DNA from: an uncultured Acetatifactor sp.
Lineage (GTDB): Bacteria; Bacillota; Clostridia; Lachnospirales; Lachnospiraceae
Reading direction: 5' to 3'
Length of the DNA stretch: 64,000 bases
Assembly: GCA_910578185.1 (NCBI GenBank)
Contig: CAJTPN010000012.1
Location: 1 to 64,000 of the forward strand
The translations under genes and the position numbers were made by a program. The notes under the pieces were generated by a model. That model saw nothing but the letters and a program-made list of their open reading frames with translations, was not told the origin of the DNA and searched no databases. This document shows, piece by piece, positions 43,287 to 52,800 of this stretch (position 1 is the stretch's first letter; every line of letters starts with the position of its first letter).

Positions 43287-44597
43287 TTATTCCTGAGTCA
43301 CAAACTCTTCCTTGACATACGCAACTCTTCCGTTATAGTTCACTTTACACCAGCCGTTTTCGATGGCATATAATTCCAGAGATTCCCCACCGGACAAGAT
43401 TCCAAGGCTTTCCGCCTCCAGACTTGCCGCCGCACGCGCACGGACATTGGTGGTTGCCGTAACCGTTCCGATTACCTCCAATCCCTGTGCCTGTTCTTCC
43501 ATTTCCAGAAATTCAGACTTGATATATCCGTCATTTCCTTCAAATACTACCTTTGACCATCCGTTTAACCTGACTTCCTGTACTTCAATCCTGGTACCGC
43601 CGGAAATCTTTCCCAGCTTGTCAGCCTGTTCGCTGTCAGAGCTTCTCACATTCACCGTGGTGGTTGCCACAGCATACATAGGCCCCGCTACTTCCCCGGC
43701 AGGCTGCTCCGGTTCCTGTCCCTCCGGTTCTCCTTCGCCGCCTTCTTCCTGATTGCCCTCTTGATTTGCTTCTGCTTCCTGTGCAGCTTCCGCCAATGCA
43801 TTTCCTATCGCCACATCCACCTGAGATAACACTTCCTGAACATACTGCCACAGTGTGACATTGGACTCCATCAGCTCAGCAAATTCCGCGTTAACGCGAT
43901 TCCTCAATTCTTCGGCGTCATCCTGCTCCGTAACCGCAGTAATATACTCCGCTTCCTCCATGGTGAAATTCTTTTCATTCTTTATATAAAGCCCGCCCTG
44001 TCCGTCATCACAAATATACAGTACCTCAAATCCAGGCACTTCCTCTTCATGATTCAAAAAACATAATTTATAATAGACATAGGCAACCGTGCTTCCCTCT
44101 TCAATCCCCGGCTTGGTATAAATCTCCAAGGCAGGATAATAATCAAGATATTTGGCCAATTCAATATAATGGAGCAAGTCTTCTTCCGACAGTTCATCAT
44201 AAATATCCACAAGAGACGCCGAATCTCCCAGTGCCCACGCATTGTAATAAGTTGCCACAAAGGAGTATATTTCAGGCCTTTCGTTTGCCACCAGCGGAAC
44301 ATTCTCAGCAACCATTTGCAACGGTGCCTGCAGGGGATCCGATACCGTCTCAGGCTGCGGCTCCGGTGTAGAGGTGGCTTCGGGAACATTCTGGCCCTCT
44401 TCTGGCCCCCTGGCCAAAAGTACTGCCGGCTCCTGCCTCTCCTGATTTTCCTTCTCTCCCTGATCCGCTCTGGCCCTGCCAGCACTCAACCCCACAGAGA
44501 CTGTAATAGCAACTGCAGCAATCACAATGACAGGAAATAAAATCTTAGAATGCTTTATGATATAATCAAGTACTGCGTCCACTTTATCTTTCCGCAT
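43287..44597 (-). CDS. Membrane-anchored protein with two bacterial SH3 domains
   Basis: The 436-residue protein has a short cytoplasmic start, one membrane helix (about residues 19-39) and a Pro/Glu/Gln-rich linker (45-90). An NTF2-like middle domain has a SFVATYYNAWALGDSASLVDIYDEL start (about 108-220). Two SH3_3 domains (about 320-370 and 380-436) carry the signatures TTVNVRSSDSEQADKLGKI and TTNVRARAAASLEAESLG. SH3_3 domains bind cell-wall peptides, so it is expected at the outer face of the membrane. The Glu/Gln/Gly-rich stretch before the SH3 pair is a flexible tether. The role is unknown. Its own terminator follows. Confidence 0.82.
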   Translation of the reverse strand: MRKDKVDAVLDYIIKHSKILFPVIVIAAVAITVSVGLSAGRARADQGEKENQERQEPAVLLARGPEEGQNVPEATSTPEPQPETVSDPLQAPLQMVAENVPLVANERPEIYSFVATYYNAWALGDSASLVDIYDELSEEDLLHYIELAKYLDYYPALEIYTKPGIEEGSTVAYVYYKLCFLNHEEEVPGFEVLYICDDGQGGLYIKNEKNFTMEEAEYITAVTEQDDAEELRNRVNAEFAELMESNVTLWQYVQEVLSQVDVAIGNALAEAAQEAEANQEGNQEEGGEGEPEGQEPEQPAGEVAGPMYAVATTTVNVRSSDSEQADKLGKISGGTRIEVQEVRLNGWSKVVFEGNDGYIKSEFLEMEEQAQGLEVIGTVTATTNVRARAAASLEAESLGILSGGESLELYAIENGWCKVNYNGRVAYVKEEFVTQE

Positions 44598-44658
44598 AAC
44601 GAATGTACCTCTCCTTCAAATATCAGACAATGCCCATCTGTTTCCGCATATTATAGCA

Positions 44659-44779
44659 CAGGGTGATGTAAAGTGCATCCGACAGGAATCGAACCTGCAT
44701 TAAAGGCGTCGGAGGCCTTCGTTCTATCCATTAGACTACGGATGCAAATAAAATATTACAAAATTGTTACATCACCCTG
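44659..44779. repeat. 13-bp perfect inverted repeat flanking tRNA-Arg
   Basis: CAGGGTGATGTAA (44659-44671) and TTACATCACCCTG (44767-44779) are perfectly complementary and sit on either side of the tRNA gene. They are 2 bp from its 3' end and 21 bp from its 5' end. Transcription starting near the left arm of the minus-strand message would place the whole tRNA inside a closed stem. I do not know this arrangement from other tRNA genes. Confidence 0.8.
44674..44745 (-). tRNA. tRNA-Arg (anticodon CCG)
   Basis: The minus strand folds into a standard cloverleaf. The acceptor stem GCATCCG pairs with CGGATGC, and the discriminator is A. The anticodon stem AAGGC/GCCTT encloses the loop CTCCGAC, giving CCG. 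GGTTCGATTCC forms the T loop. The CCA end is not encoded. The length is 72 nt. Confidence 0.95.
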
Positions 44780-44783
44780 ATTT

Positions 44784-44812
44784 ATAATAACACAAAATTA
44801 ATGATCTGTCTA
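44784..44812 (-). promoter_or_regulatory. Promoter of tRNA-Arg
   Basis: On the minus strand TAGACA (44807-44812) and TATTAT (44784-44789) are spaced by 17 bp. The predicted start of transcription falls at or near the first base of the 13-bp inverted-repeat arm. Confidence 0.6.
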
Positions 44813-44820
44813 CATTGAAT

Positions 44821-45726
44821 TTAAGGAATTTCTAAGAAAATTATTTTGACCCTTTTTTCAGAATAATCATAATAATAGAGACTGTCAGAAAGAACTTCTT
44901 CCGGCGGCACCTGCGTACTGTTTACCTCGGCAATCATATTCTTTAACTCGTCCGCCCTCTCTCCACCCCTGTCTGCCAAAAGCAGTACCTCGTGGACAGA
45001 GCTGGGCAAAATATAGACATTCTCCTGCGCTGCTAATTTCTCCAGCACCCCCGGATAAAGCATACAAACTGCTCCATGCACTCTTTTCGCGTTGCTCAGC
45101 ACCCTTATGGATACCTCCGGATCTTCATCAATGCTTACGTCCGGCGTATCATGACCCGAAATTTCCTCCAGAATATTTTCCAGTGAACTGCATCGCCATG
45201 GAAACAGTCTCGGCGTATTGCTCTGTGCCAGCCTCAACAATTCCGCAGTGCATGTCCCCCACATTTCCACATGGGAGTTATGCACCAAAATAGTTCCCTC
45301 CCCCAAAGCTTTTCCCTGATAGGCATAGTAAAAACATAATACCAAATCAAGGAATTCAATATATGGTATCTCCTCCAGCAGATTCTCGTTTCCTCTTCTG
45401 CCGATCAAACGATAACATATTCTGTCCTTCACAAGATTGAAAGACTTAAAAAAATCCATATTGACTTTCCCCACAGGCACACTTTCCCGATAAATACCCA
45501 TCAGACGATTTGTAATATCCGAAAGTGCCGCTCCGGCCTCGTAGGCCTCCAAAAACGGTTCCAGATAAATAGTGGGAATTACGTTTTTTTCCTGCGATCG
45601 AATCAGCAGACCGTGCAACACCACTCCGTTGTTCTTCTTCACTTGCTGAAGTTCCACAGTGCAGTTTCGCCCGACTTCCCTTTCCATCGCACACCGAACA
45701 ATCGCTGCAAATTCCTTTATCTCCAT
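44821..45726 (-). CDS. DUF5688 family protein
   Basis: The 301-residue protein matches the DUF5688 pattern that I know mainly from gut Clostridia. Landmarks are a PTIYLEPFLEAYEAG start, FLDLVLCFYYAYQ, a TILVHNSHVEMWG strand and VYILPSSVHEVLLLADRGG near the end. It is soluble, with no signal peptide. The function is unknown. The ATG has GAGGAAAAG upstream. It is upstream of the tRNA-Arg gene and downstream of efp on the same strand, separated by about 200 bp of intergenic sequence in which I see nothing. Confidence 0.8.
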   Translation of the reverse strand: MEIKEFAAIVRCAMEREVGRNCTVELQQVKKNNGVVLHGLLIRSQEKNVIPTIYLEPFLEAYEAGAALSDITNRLMGIYRESVPVGKVNMDFFKSFNLVKDRICYRLIGRRGNENLLEEIPYIEFLDLVLCFYYAYQGKALGEGTILVHNSHVEMWGTCTAELLRLAQSNTPRLFPWRCSSLENILEEISGHDTPDVSIDEDPEVSIRVLSNAKRVHGAVCMLYPGVLEKLAAQENVYILPSSVHEVLLLADRGGERADELKNMIAEVNSTQVPPEEVLSDSLYYYDYSEKRVKIIFLEIP

Positions 45727-45923
45727 ACTTTTCCTCTTTCCGCGCTGTTAGCGATTATATATACGCCACAACGCCTGCGTACTAACAGTCCCTTAACGGC
45801 GTCTGTCGTTGCGCACGGTAAAGACAACGCCGTCCCCTGAAAGGATCGGGAATATCATCGTCTTACAAGCAGCTTATCATATGGGATAATACAGTATGCA
45901 GTCCGGCATACGGACAATGGAAC

Positions 45924-46481
45924 TTAAACGCGGGATAAATACTCTCCTGTTCTGGTGTCAATTTTAATCTTGTCCCCCTGTTCCACAAACAAAGGCACCA
46001 AAACCTGTGCGCCGGTCTCAACAATGGCAGGCTTGGAAGCTCCTGTAGCGGTATCTCCCTTAAAACCGGGCTCCGTTTCCGTGATCACCAGTTCCACAAA
46101 CAGAGGAGGCTCCACAGAAAAGACGCTGCCATTATGAGAACATACCTTACACATCTCGTTCTCCTTGACAAATTTCAACGCGTCACCCACATTTTCCGTA
46201 TTCAGAGCAATCTGCTCGTAATTTTCCGTATCCATAAAGTAATAGAGATCACCATCGGAATACAGATACTGCATATCTTTTCTATCAATACGCGCCTGGG
46301 GACATTTCTCCGTAGGACGGAACGTCTTTTCAACCACACCGCCACTCTTAACGTTCTTTAATTTTGTCCTGACGAAAGCCGCGCCCTTACCAGGTTTTAC
46401 ATGCTGGAATTCAATAATCTGGTATACGTTATTATCGTACTCAATTGTAATACCATTTCTGAAATCACCTGCAGAAATCAT
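45924..46481 (-). CDS. efp: Elongation factor P
   Basis: EF-P helps ribosomes through polyproline stretches. The three-domain protein (185 aa) starts ISAGDFRNGITIEYD and has the modifiable Lys at position 32 in the loop VKPGKGAAF. The C-terminal OB domain ends KIKIDTRTGEYLSRV, and the family signature KGDTATGASKPA is present. AGGAGG lies upstream of the ATG. It is downstream of aroQ, an arrangement shared with Bacillus (aroQ/yqhS-efp). No lysine-modification gene (such as epmA or a 5-aminopentanolation gene) is in the window. Confidence 0.96.
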   Translation of the reverse strand: MISAGDFRNGITIEYDNNVYQIIEFQHVKPGKGAAFVRTKLKNVKSGGVVEKTFRPTEKCPQARIDRKDMQYLYSDGDLYYFMDTENYEQIALNTENVGDALKFVKENEMCKVCSHNGSVFSVEPPLFVELVITETEPGFKGDTATGASKPAIVETGAQVLVPLFVEQGDKIKIDTRTGEYLSRV

Positions 46482-46569
46482 ATTATCTTCCTCCTAAATT
46501 ATGTTCACAAATATAATTCTTTACTAGTGTAATATAAATGGCCGCCGATTTCAACTGTTTTTTTTGATT

Positions 46570-47013
46570 TCACACATTTAATTTTTGAATAATATAATTA
46601 ATTGCATATATGTAGCCGTTGAGCCCCTGTCCGTAAATCTGTTTATCACACACTTCCGCCGTCACTGACACCTTGCGGAACTCTTCCCTGTTTGTGATAT
46701 CCGAAATGTGTACCTCCACCTTCGGCACAGTTTTACTGATGCTGGCAAGCGCATCCCTGATGGCATAACTATAGTGGGTATACGCCCCCGGATTGATCAC
46801 GATTCCCTCTGTGCCGTCAAAATATGCCTCCTGAATTCTGTCGATAATCGCCCCTTCATGATTACTTTGAAAAACAATAATCTCGTTTCCTGTCTCCTCC
46901 GCTTTCTTTTGAATCAGATCCAGCAAATATTGATAATCCTGTGTACCATACACAATTTTTTCCCGAATGCCCAGAAAATTAATATTGGGTCCGTTAATGA
47001 CTAACAGCTTCAT
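46570..47013 (-). CDS. aroQ: 3-dehydroquinate dehydratase, type II
   Basis: Type II dehydroquinase performs the third step of the shikimate pathway. INGPNINFLGIREKIVYG has the catalytic region (Arg and the mobile loop), followed by FQSNHEGAIIDRIQ, NPGAYTHYSYAIRDAL and HISDITNREEFRKVS. The 147 residues are normal. It overlaps aroK by 4 bp (ATGA), and AAGGAGG lies within the aroK end. Confidence 0.94.
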   Translation of the reverse strand: MKLLVINGPNINFLGIREKIVYGTQDYQYLLDLIQKKAEETGNEIIVFQSNHEGAIIDRIQEAYFDGTEGIVINPGAYTHYSYAIRDALASISKTVPKVEVHISDITNREEFRKVSVTAEVCDKQIYGQGLNGYIYAINYIIQKLNV

Positions 47014-47525
47014 TTTGTCAACCTCCTTAAAATACGATTTTGAATCTCGTCCAAGTCCAATTCATCCGCATCCACAATGATATCCGCGCAGGATTCATAT
47101 GCTCCCGCCCGGCTTTCCATCAACTCTTGAATACGTGAAAGAGGATCTTTACACTGCAACAGGGGTCTGGATTTATCCCATTTTAACCGCTCATAAACCG
47201 TCTCCGGACGTACCCGAAGGTAGACAACCGTGCCAAGCTGCTTTAACAGATCGCGGTTTTGCTGTCTCATAGGCGTCCCGCCTCCTGCGGACAAAATTCC
47301 CTGGCGCTTCTTTCTCACCAGTTCCCGAAGGAGTTCCGTTTCCTTCTCGCGAAAATATTCCTCACCTTTGGTGGCAAATAACTCACTGATAGTACACGCT
47401 TCACGGCGTTCTATCATCTTATCCAAATCCTCAACCGGTCTGCGTATCTTATAGGAAAGACGCATGCCAACAGTGGTCTTTCCGCTTCCCATAAACCCGA
47501 TCAATATGATCGATTCACGTTTCAT
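47010..47525 (-). CDS. aroK: Shikimate kinase
   Basis: Shikimate kinase phosphorylates shikimate. Walker A is GFMGSGKTT, and VEDLDKMIERRE carries the substrate-binding Asp. The Gly-rich loop is SAGGGTPMR. Lid arginines lie in WDKSRPLLQ. At 171 aa the length is typical. It is flanked by aroE (15 bp upstream) and aroQ. Confidence 0.94.
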   Translation of the reverse strand: MKRESIILIGFMGSGKTTVGMRLSYKIRRPVEDLDKMIERREACTISELFATKGEEYFREKETELLRELVRKKRQGILSAGGGTPMRQQNRDLLKQLGTVVYLRVRPETVYERLKWDKSRPLLQCKDPLSRIQELMESRAGAYESCADIIVDADELDLDEIQNRILRRLTK

Positions 47526-47540
47526 CTTCCTCCTCCGTTT

Positions 47541-48413
47541 CTACCGGATCCCCATCGCTTTCTTCATCTTAGAATATGCCTTTTGGGCCAAAATCTCGTC
47601 TACCTGCCTCCCCGTCCAAAGCTCATACGCAATAATTCCCTGATACAGCAACATTTTAAGGCCTCCAAACGCCTTCCCTCCATTTTCCCGCACCCGTTTC
47701 ATAAAAAGTGTCTCCGCCGGATTAAATATCAAATCATAGCCCGTATGCACCCTCTTATAAAATTCCTCTTCCTCGATAACAGCTTTCTCCACATCCGGAA
47801 ACATTCCCACATTAGTGGCCTGGATGGCAAGATATTTCTCTCCTTTTGGCAGTGTCCCATAGTCTTCTAAAGTAAGCGCCCGTACAAGTGCTTTGCCTTC
47901 CATGGCATTCACTTCCTCCGCCACCTTGTTGGCTTTTTCCAGAGTGCGGTTGAACAAGATAATCTGTCCGGCCCCTTTCTTGGCGGCCAAAATGGCCACC
48001 GCCCTTGCCGCGCCGCCGGCACCCAAAATCAATATATTTTCCCCTTCCATCCCTACTCCGTCTTCACACATGGCACGATACAGACCGGGCATATCCGTGT
48101 TATACCCCTTATAACCTCCCTCCGTATATACCAAAGTGTTTACCGCCCCTATGAGCCTTGCAAGAGGATCGATTTCCTTCAAACAGGGAATCACCTGACT
48201 TTTGTAGGGAACCGTTATGTTCAATCCCTGCAGATTCAGCGCATATGCTCCTTCTATCGCCGCCAAAAGGCCGTCTTTTTGTACGCGAAACGGCACATAT
48301 ACCAGATTCTCTCCCATAGCTTGTGCAAGGGTATTGTGTATGGCCGGCGACATGGTATGTTCCACCGGATTGCCGATCAAACCGCAGGTACGGGTATATC
48401 CATTGATATTCAT
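47541..48413 (-). CDS. aroE: Shikimate dehydrogenase
   Basis: The enzyme reduces 3-dehydroshikimate with NADPH. The substrate-binding region has GNPVEHTMSPAIHN and ITVPYKSQVI, with the catalytic Lys in VPYKSQ. The Rossmann motif is LILGAGGAARAV, and NRTLEKAN marks NADP selectivity. The 290-residue length is normal. It starts the aroE-aroK-aroQ-efp run and follows yqeG, as in Bacillus. Confidence 0.95.
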   Translation of the reverse strand: MNINGYTRTCGLIGNPVEHTMSPAIHNTLAQAMGENLVYVPFRVQKDGLLAAIEGAYALNLQGLNITVPYKSQVIPCLKEIDPLARLIGAVNTLVYTEGGYKGYNTDMPGLYRAMCEDGVGMEGENILILGAGGAARAVAILAAKKGAGQIILFNRTLEKANKVAEEVNAMEGKALVRALTLEDYGTLPKGEKYLAIQATNVGMFPDVEKAVIEEEEFYKRVHTGYDLIFNPAETLFMKRVRENGGKAFGGLKMLLYQGIIAYELWTGRQVDEILAQKAYSKMKKAMGIR

Positions 48414-48458
48414 TTTATTTTTCTCCTGTTTTTCCTTTTACATATGACAATTCTTCTC

Positions 48459-48995
48459 TCAAACTCGGCGCTTTACCGCAACATTGCTTTTTCCTTCTTT
48501 TTTCAGTCTTCTGTGATAAAAAAACAACACAATCCATTCCAGGCGCCGCTTTAATATAATCTGGATTTCTTCTTTCGGATGAATGGGTTTGACAAGCCAG
48601 GTGGACACACCTGCTTTTTTAGCTCCCCATATATCCGTAAAGAGCTGATCTCCCACAAACACCGTGTTCTTTGGAACCGTTCCCATCCGCTTCATGGCGT
48701 TTTCGTACCCTCTTCGTCCTGGTTTACCCGCCTTGAAAATATAGGTGGAACCCACACCATCGTTAAACATCTTCACCCTTGGTTCTTTGTTGTTCGACAA
48801 AAGCACGGTCTGTAAGCCCATTTTGTGAAGTCTTTTAAACAATGCCGTCGCTCTTTCGTCTGCAGGTGCACCGTGGGGCACCAATGTATTATCTATATCA
48901 AAAATTACGCCCCGATAGCCCTTTTGATACAGCCTCTCAAAATCAATTTCATATGCGCTCTCCACCTCATGATCAGGATAAAAAATCTCCAGCAT
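48459..48995 (-). CDS. YqeG family HAD phosphatase
   Basis: YqeG is a HAD-type IIIA phosphatase of unknown physiological substrate, often next to a GTPase and aroE in Firmicutes. The catalytic motif is FDIDNTLVPHG (DXDXT). Motif II is in TVLLSNNKEPR, and motif III/IV is in FVGDQLFTDIWGAKK. The 178 residues include a basic C-terminal tail. The yqeH GTPase that usually lies between yqeG and aroE is missing here. Confidence 0.9.
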   Translation of the reverse strand: MLEIFYPDHEVESAYEIDFERLYQKGYRGVIFDIDNTLVPHGAPADERATALFKRLHKMGLQTVLLSNNKEPRVKMFNDGVGSTYIFKAGKPGRRGYENAMKRMGTVPKNTVFVGDQLFTDIWGAKKAGVSTWLVKPIHPKEEIQIILKRRLEWIVLFFYHRRLKKEGKSNVAVKRRV

Positions 48996-49025
48996 CCGCC
49001 CTTCCTCCGTCCATAACCGTTCGCT

Positions 49026-49421
49026 TCACATCAGCTTATCCACAGCTTCTTTCACATAATCGCCCAGTTTCTTCCCTTCCACTCCCATCACCTGCACATG
49101 GCAACGGCTCATGGGAATCAACAGTATTCTGGCGTTGCTGGACGCCACAGCTTCCGCCATTTTGGGAGTGATCTCTCCCATCATGGCATTTGCCACCACA
49201 ATACCGATTGGCCCCAAAATGGCATCCACCCGGCGGCTGTTGTAAATCACCGCATTTTCTCCCGTGGCCCCCAGGGATGTGCCACCCTTCATCATATTGG
49301 CTGTAGCCATTGCATTGGTTCCCACCGCTATCAGCTCTACATCAGGGAATCTAAAATGCAATTCCTCCACCAGACTGCGTCCAACGCCCCCGCCCTGTCC
49401 GTCCATAATCATTATTTTCAT
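49026..49421 (-). CDS. DUF3842 family protein
   Basis: The 131-residue protein starts MKIMIMDGQGGGVGRSLVEE, a Rossmann-like nucleotide-binding start. It continues TNAMATANMMKGGTSLGATGENAV and GPIGIVVANAMMGEITP, the DUF3842 pattern known in Clostridia. Its function is unknown. The ATG at 49421 has GGGGATAAG upstream. A TTG further upstream (49439) is possible. Its long leader and strong promoter suggest regulated expression. Confidence 0.85.
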   Translation of the reverse strand: MKIMIMDGQGGGVGRSLVEELHFRFPDVELIAVGTNAMATANMMKGGTSLGATGENAVIYNSRRVDAILGPIGIVVANAMMGEITPKMAEAVASSNARILLIPMSRCHVQVMGVEGKKLGDYVKEAVDKLM

Positions 49422-49524
49422 CTTATCCCCTGTCTTCAAAAGCAGTCATCCCTGCAGGCACTCTGCCCGCCGAATCGCTCTTATAAAAAACTCTACTGCC
49501 TGCCCAGCAGCGACTGCATTAGGA

Positions 49525-49660
49525 GAGCCTTTTCTCCGTAATGAGCGCCTTCCATTTATATGATCTGACCGTCCTCCCAGGCTTTTGATTCTTGGCATCT
49601 GTCAAAATCCCCATGCATACCTGAAATCCGCCCGGTCTCGGAAACCTGCCTTTCATCATG
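49525..49660 (-). ncRNA. Candidate structured RNA or regulatory leader upstream of DUF3842
   Basis: From the predicted start of transcription (about 49660) the minus strand can form a nested rod: GAGCC with GGCTC, ATGAT with ATCAT, GACCG with CGGTC, CAGG with CCTG, and an inner TTTTGA/TCAAAA. GGCTC can also pair within a local hairpin, GGAGA AAAGGC TCTCC, so two structures compete. No known family was recognised. The same stretch also holds a 46-codon frame starting ATGATGAAAGG, which is basic and of unknown nature. Either reading is tentative. Confidence 0.35.
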
Positions 49661-49666
49661 GCTCTT

Positions 49667-49695
49667 ATTATACATAGTCCCCGGAGAAATTGCAA
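49667..49695 (-). promoter_or_regulatory. Strong sigma-A promoter upstream of DUF3842
   Basis: On the minus strand TTGCAA (49690-49695) and a perfect TATAAT (49667-49672) are 17 bp apart. The DUF3842 start lies 246 bp downstream, so the leader is unusually long. Confidence 0.75.
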
Positions 49696-49741
49696 TAAGT
49701 ATGAAAGTGTTCTTTTTTCCAACCGCCGTTTTACCATGCAA

Positions 49742-49781
49742 ACGACCTCCAATGGGGATATGATTTCCCTTTGGAGGTCGT
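49742..49781. terminator. Long hairpin downstream of purL
   Basis: ACGACCTCCAA (49742-49752) pairs perfectly with TTGGAGGTCGT (49771-49781) around an 18-bp loop. It lies 74 bp after the purL stop codon. A weak T-run follows on the minus strand and a better one (CTCTTTGCTTTTTTG) on the plus strand. Confidence 0.6.
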
Positions 49782-49854
49782 CTCTTTGCTTTTTTGTCTA
49801 ATCTTTCGTTTTTCCTCTTGGGAATGCTAAAACAGCTTTGCCAAATCCTGCTGC

Positions 49855-52800
49855 CTACTTAAAATAAGCGACTCCCGACTCAAAAATTCTGATATCCTGT
49901 TCCCCGTAAATATTCATGGCAACACCACTGCCCCGTCTCTCAGAATGCGCCATCTTCCCCAGACACCGTCCGTCCGGCGAGGTGATTCCTTCAATAGCGC
50001 GATAAGAACCATTGATATTATACTCTTCATCCATGGATACATTGCCCTCCTGGTCACAGTACTGGGTGGCAACCTGACCTTCCGCAAACAGCTTATCCAG
50101 CCATGAGACGGGGGCCACAAAGCGTCCTTCTCCATGGGACGCGGGATTGCAATAGACGCCTCCCAGTTTCGCCCCTTGGAGCCAGGGTGATTTATCAGAC
50201 ACCACTTTCGTATATACCATTTTTGAAATATGCCTGTTAAGGGTATTAAAGGTCAATGTGGGAGCGTCGGCCTTCTGTCCCACAATCTTCCCATTTGGCA
50301 CCAGCCCCAGCTTGATCAGTGCCTGGAATCCGTTACATATCCCCAGTGCAAGACCGTCCCTTCTGTCCAAAAGATCCCTCACGGCTTCCTCCATCTTTGC
50401 ATTTCGAAAGGCAGTAGCAAAGAACTTTGCGCTTCCGTCGGGTTCATCCCCCGCAGAAAAACCTCCGGGGAACATAATAATCTGTGCCTGAGCGATGGCT
50501 TTCTCGAATTCCTCCACAGACGACCTGATATCCTCCGCGCTCAGGTTCCTGAACACTCTGGTCAAAACACTGGCCCCTGCCCGTTCGAAGGCCCTGGCAC
50601 TGTCATATTCACAGTTGGTTCCGGGGAATACCGGAATAAACACCGTGGGCCGGGCGACCTTATTCCTGCACACATAAACGCTTTCCGCCTTGTAACAATC
50701 GCTGGCTACGGGCGTAGTTTCTTTCACCGCTTTTGTGGCAAATACCTTTTCAAGTCTTGAAGTCCATGCCTCCAAAGCCTCATCCATGGTAATTTTCACA
50801 TCGCCATAGACAAAAGCCGGCTCCTCTATGACGGTGCCAATTAATGATACAGTATATTCGGAAGCCATAATCATGGGCAACTTATGTTCTACCACTTCCA
50901 CCAAAATATCGCCTACGCAGTTCTCAAACAGCTCTTCCGGCGTGATATCATCAAAAATTTCCACACCTAACTTATTGCCGAAAGCCATCTTGGAGACGGC
51001 GGCCGCAACTCCCTTTGCATCCAGCGCATATGCGGAAACCACTATCAGATCTTCCATCAAAAAATAAATATAAGAATAGACATCCATCACATCCTCATAG
51101 TCGGGGAGGTCATATTCATCCCTCTCTATGTGAAAGCGCACAAGGATATTTCCTTCATCCTTCAGCTCCGGCGTCACAACATAATTAATCTTTTCCACGT
51201 CCACGGCAAACGAAACCAAAGTGGGCGGTACGTCTATTTCATTAAAGGTTCCCGACATACTGTCCTTGCCGCCGATAGAAGGCAGTCCAAATCCCATCTG
51301 TGCGTCAAATGCGCCCAAAAGCGCCGCAAAAGGCTGACTCCAACGGGAAGGATCCTCCGTCATCCTGCGAAAATATTCCTGGAAAGTAAAACGTATATTG
51401 GAGAAATCCCCTCCGCAGGCAACAATCTTTGCCATGGATTCCACCACCGCGTAAATCGCACCGTGGTATGGACTCCAGGAGGACAAATAGGGATCAAATC
51501 CATAACTCATCATGGTGACAGTGTCCGTTTTGCCCTTGAGCACAGGGAGCTTTGCCACCATGGCCTGGGTCTCCGTCAGCTGATACTTACCCCCATATGG
51601 CATCAGTACACTTCCCGCCCCGATAGACGCGTCGAACATTTCCACCAGCCCCTTTTGAGAACACACATTCAGATCATTCAAAAGGGTAAGCCATGCGGCC
51701 TTAATGTCACCTTCCTCCAGTTTGTCACCTACCTGGGGCACCGCCCATGTCTTAAAATAATTTTTCTCTTCCTCAGGAATCTCAACCTTTACTCCGGTCT
51801 CCTGATGCGCCCCGTTGGTATCCAGGAAAGACCTCTTCAGATCCACAATCTTTTTTCCTCTCCAGTTTAACACCAATCTGGGTTCTTCTGTGACAACAGC
51901 AACAGCCACCGCCTCCAGGTTTTCCTCTGCGGAATACTTCAGGAATTTTTCCACATCTTTCGGGTCAACTACCACCGCCATACGCTCCTGAGACTCTGAG
52001 ATGGCAAGTTCCGTGCCGTCCAGTCCGGCATATTTTTTCGGCACCTTATCCAGATCCACTACCAGGCCGTCCGCAAGCTCTCCGATGGCAACAGATACAC
52101 CGCCCGCACCGAAATCATTACATTTTTTGATAATGCTGCTGACCTCTTCCCGGCGGAATAACCTTTGTATTTTCCTCTCCGTAGGGGCGTTTCCCTTCTG
52201 GACTTCCGCGCCGCATGTCTCAATGGACTGTTCCGTGTGGACTTTGGAAGATCCTGTGGCGCCGCCGCAGCCGTCCCTTCCGGTGCGTCCTCCCAACAGG
52301 ATAATCACATCCCCCGGATCCGATGTTTTGCGAATCACATTCTTTCTGGGCGCCGCCCCCATAACGGCTCCGATCTCCATTCTTTTTGCCACATAATCAG
52401 GATGATAAATCTCTTTCACAAAGCCCGTGGCCAGTCCGATCTGGTTGCCGTAAGAAGAATAGCCGTTTGCCGCGCCGCGCACTAACTTTTTCTGCGGCAG
52501 TTTGCCCTTGAGTGTATCCGCTACAGGAACCGTTGGATCCGCCGCGCCGGTGACACGCATGGCCTGGTATACGTATCCTCTTCCTGAGAGAGGATCCCTG
52601 ATCGCACCGCCCAGACAGGTTGCGGCACCGCCAAAAGGCTCAATTTCGGTAGGATGGTTATGGGTCTCATTTTTGAAAAATACCAGCCACTCCTCCGTCT
52701 GTTTGTGGCCGTCATACTCCATTTCCACAGGTACCACCACGGAACAGGCATTGATCTCCTCCGACTCTTCCAGATCTGCCAGCTTGCCGTCTTTTTTCAA

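Noticed and set aside
49519..49752. A 77-codon frame as a real gene
   Set aside because: It opens upstream of the promoter found at 49667-49695, so its start codon would not be on that transcript. The shorter 46-codon frame is kept as a rival reading in the RNA finding.
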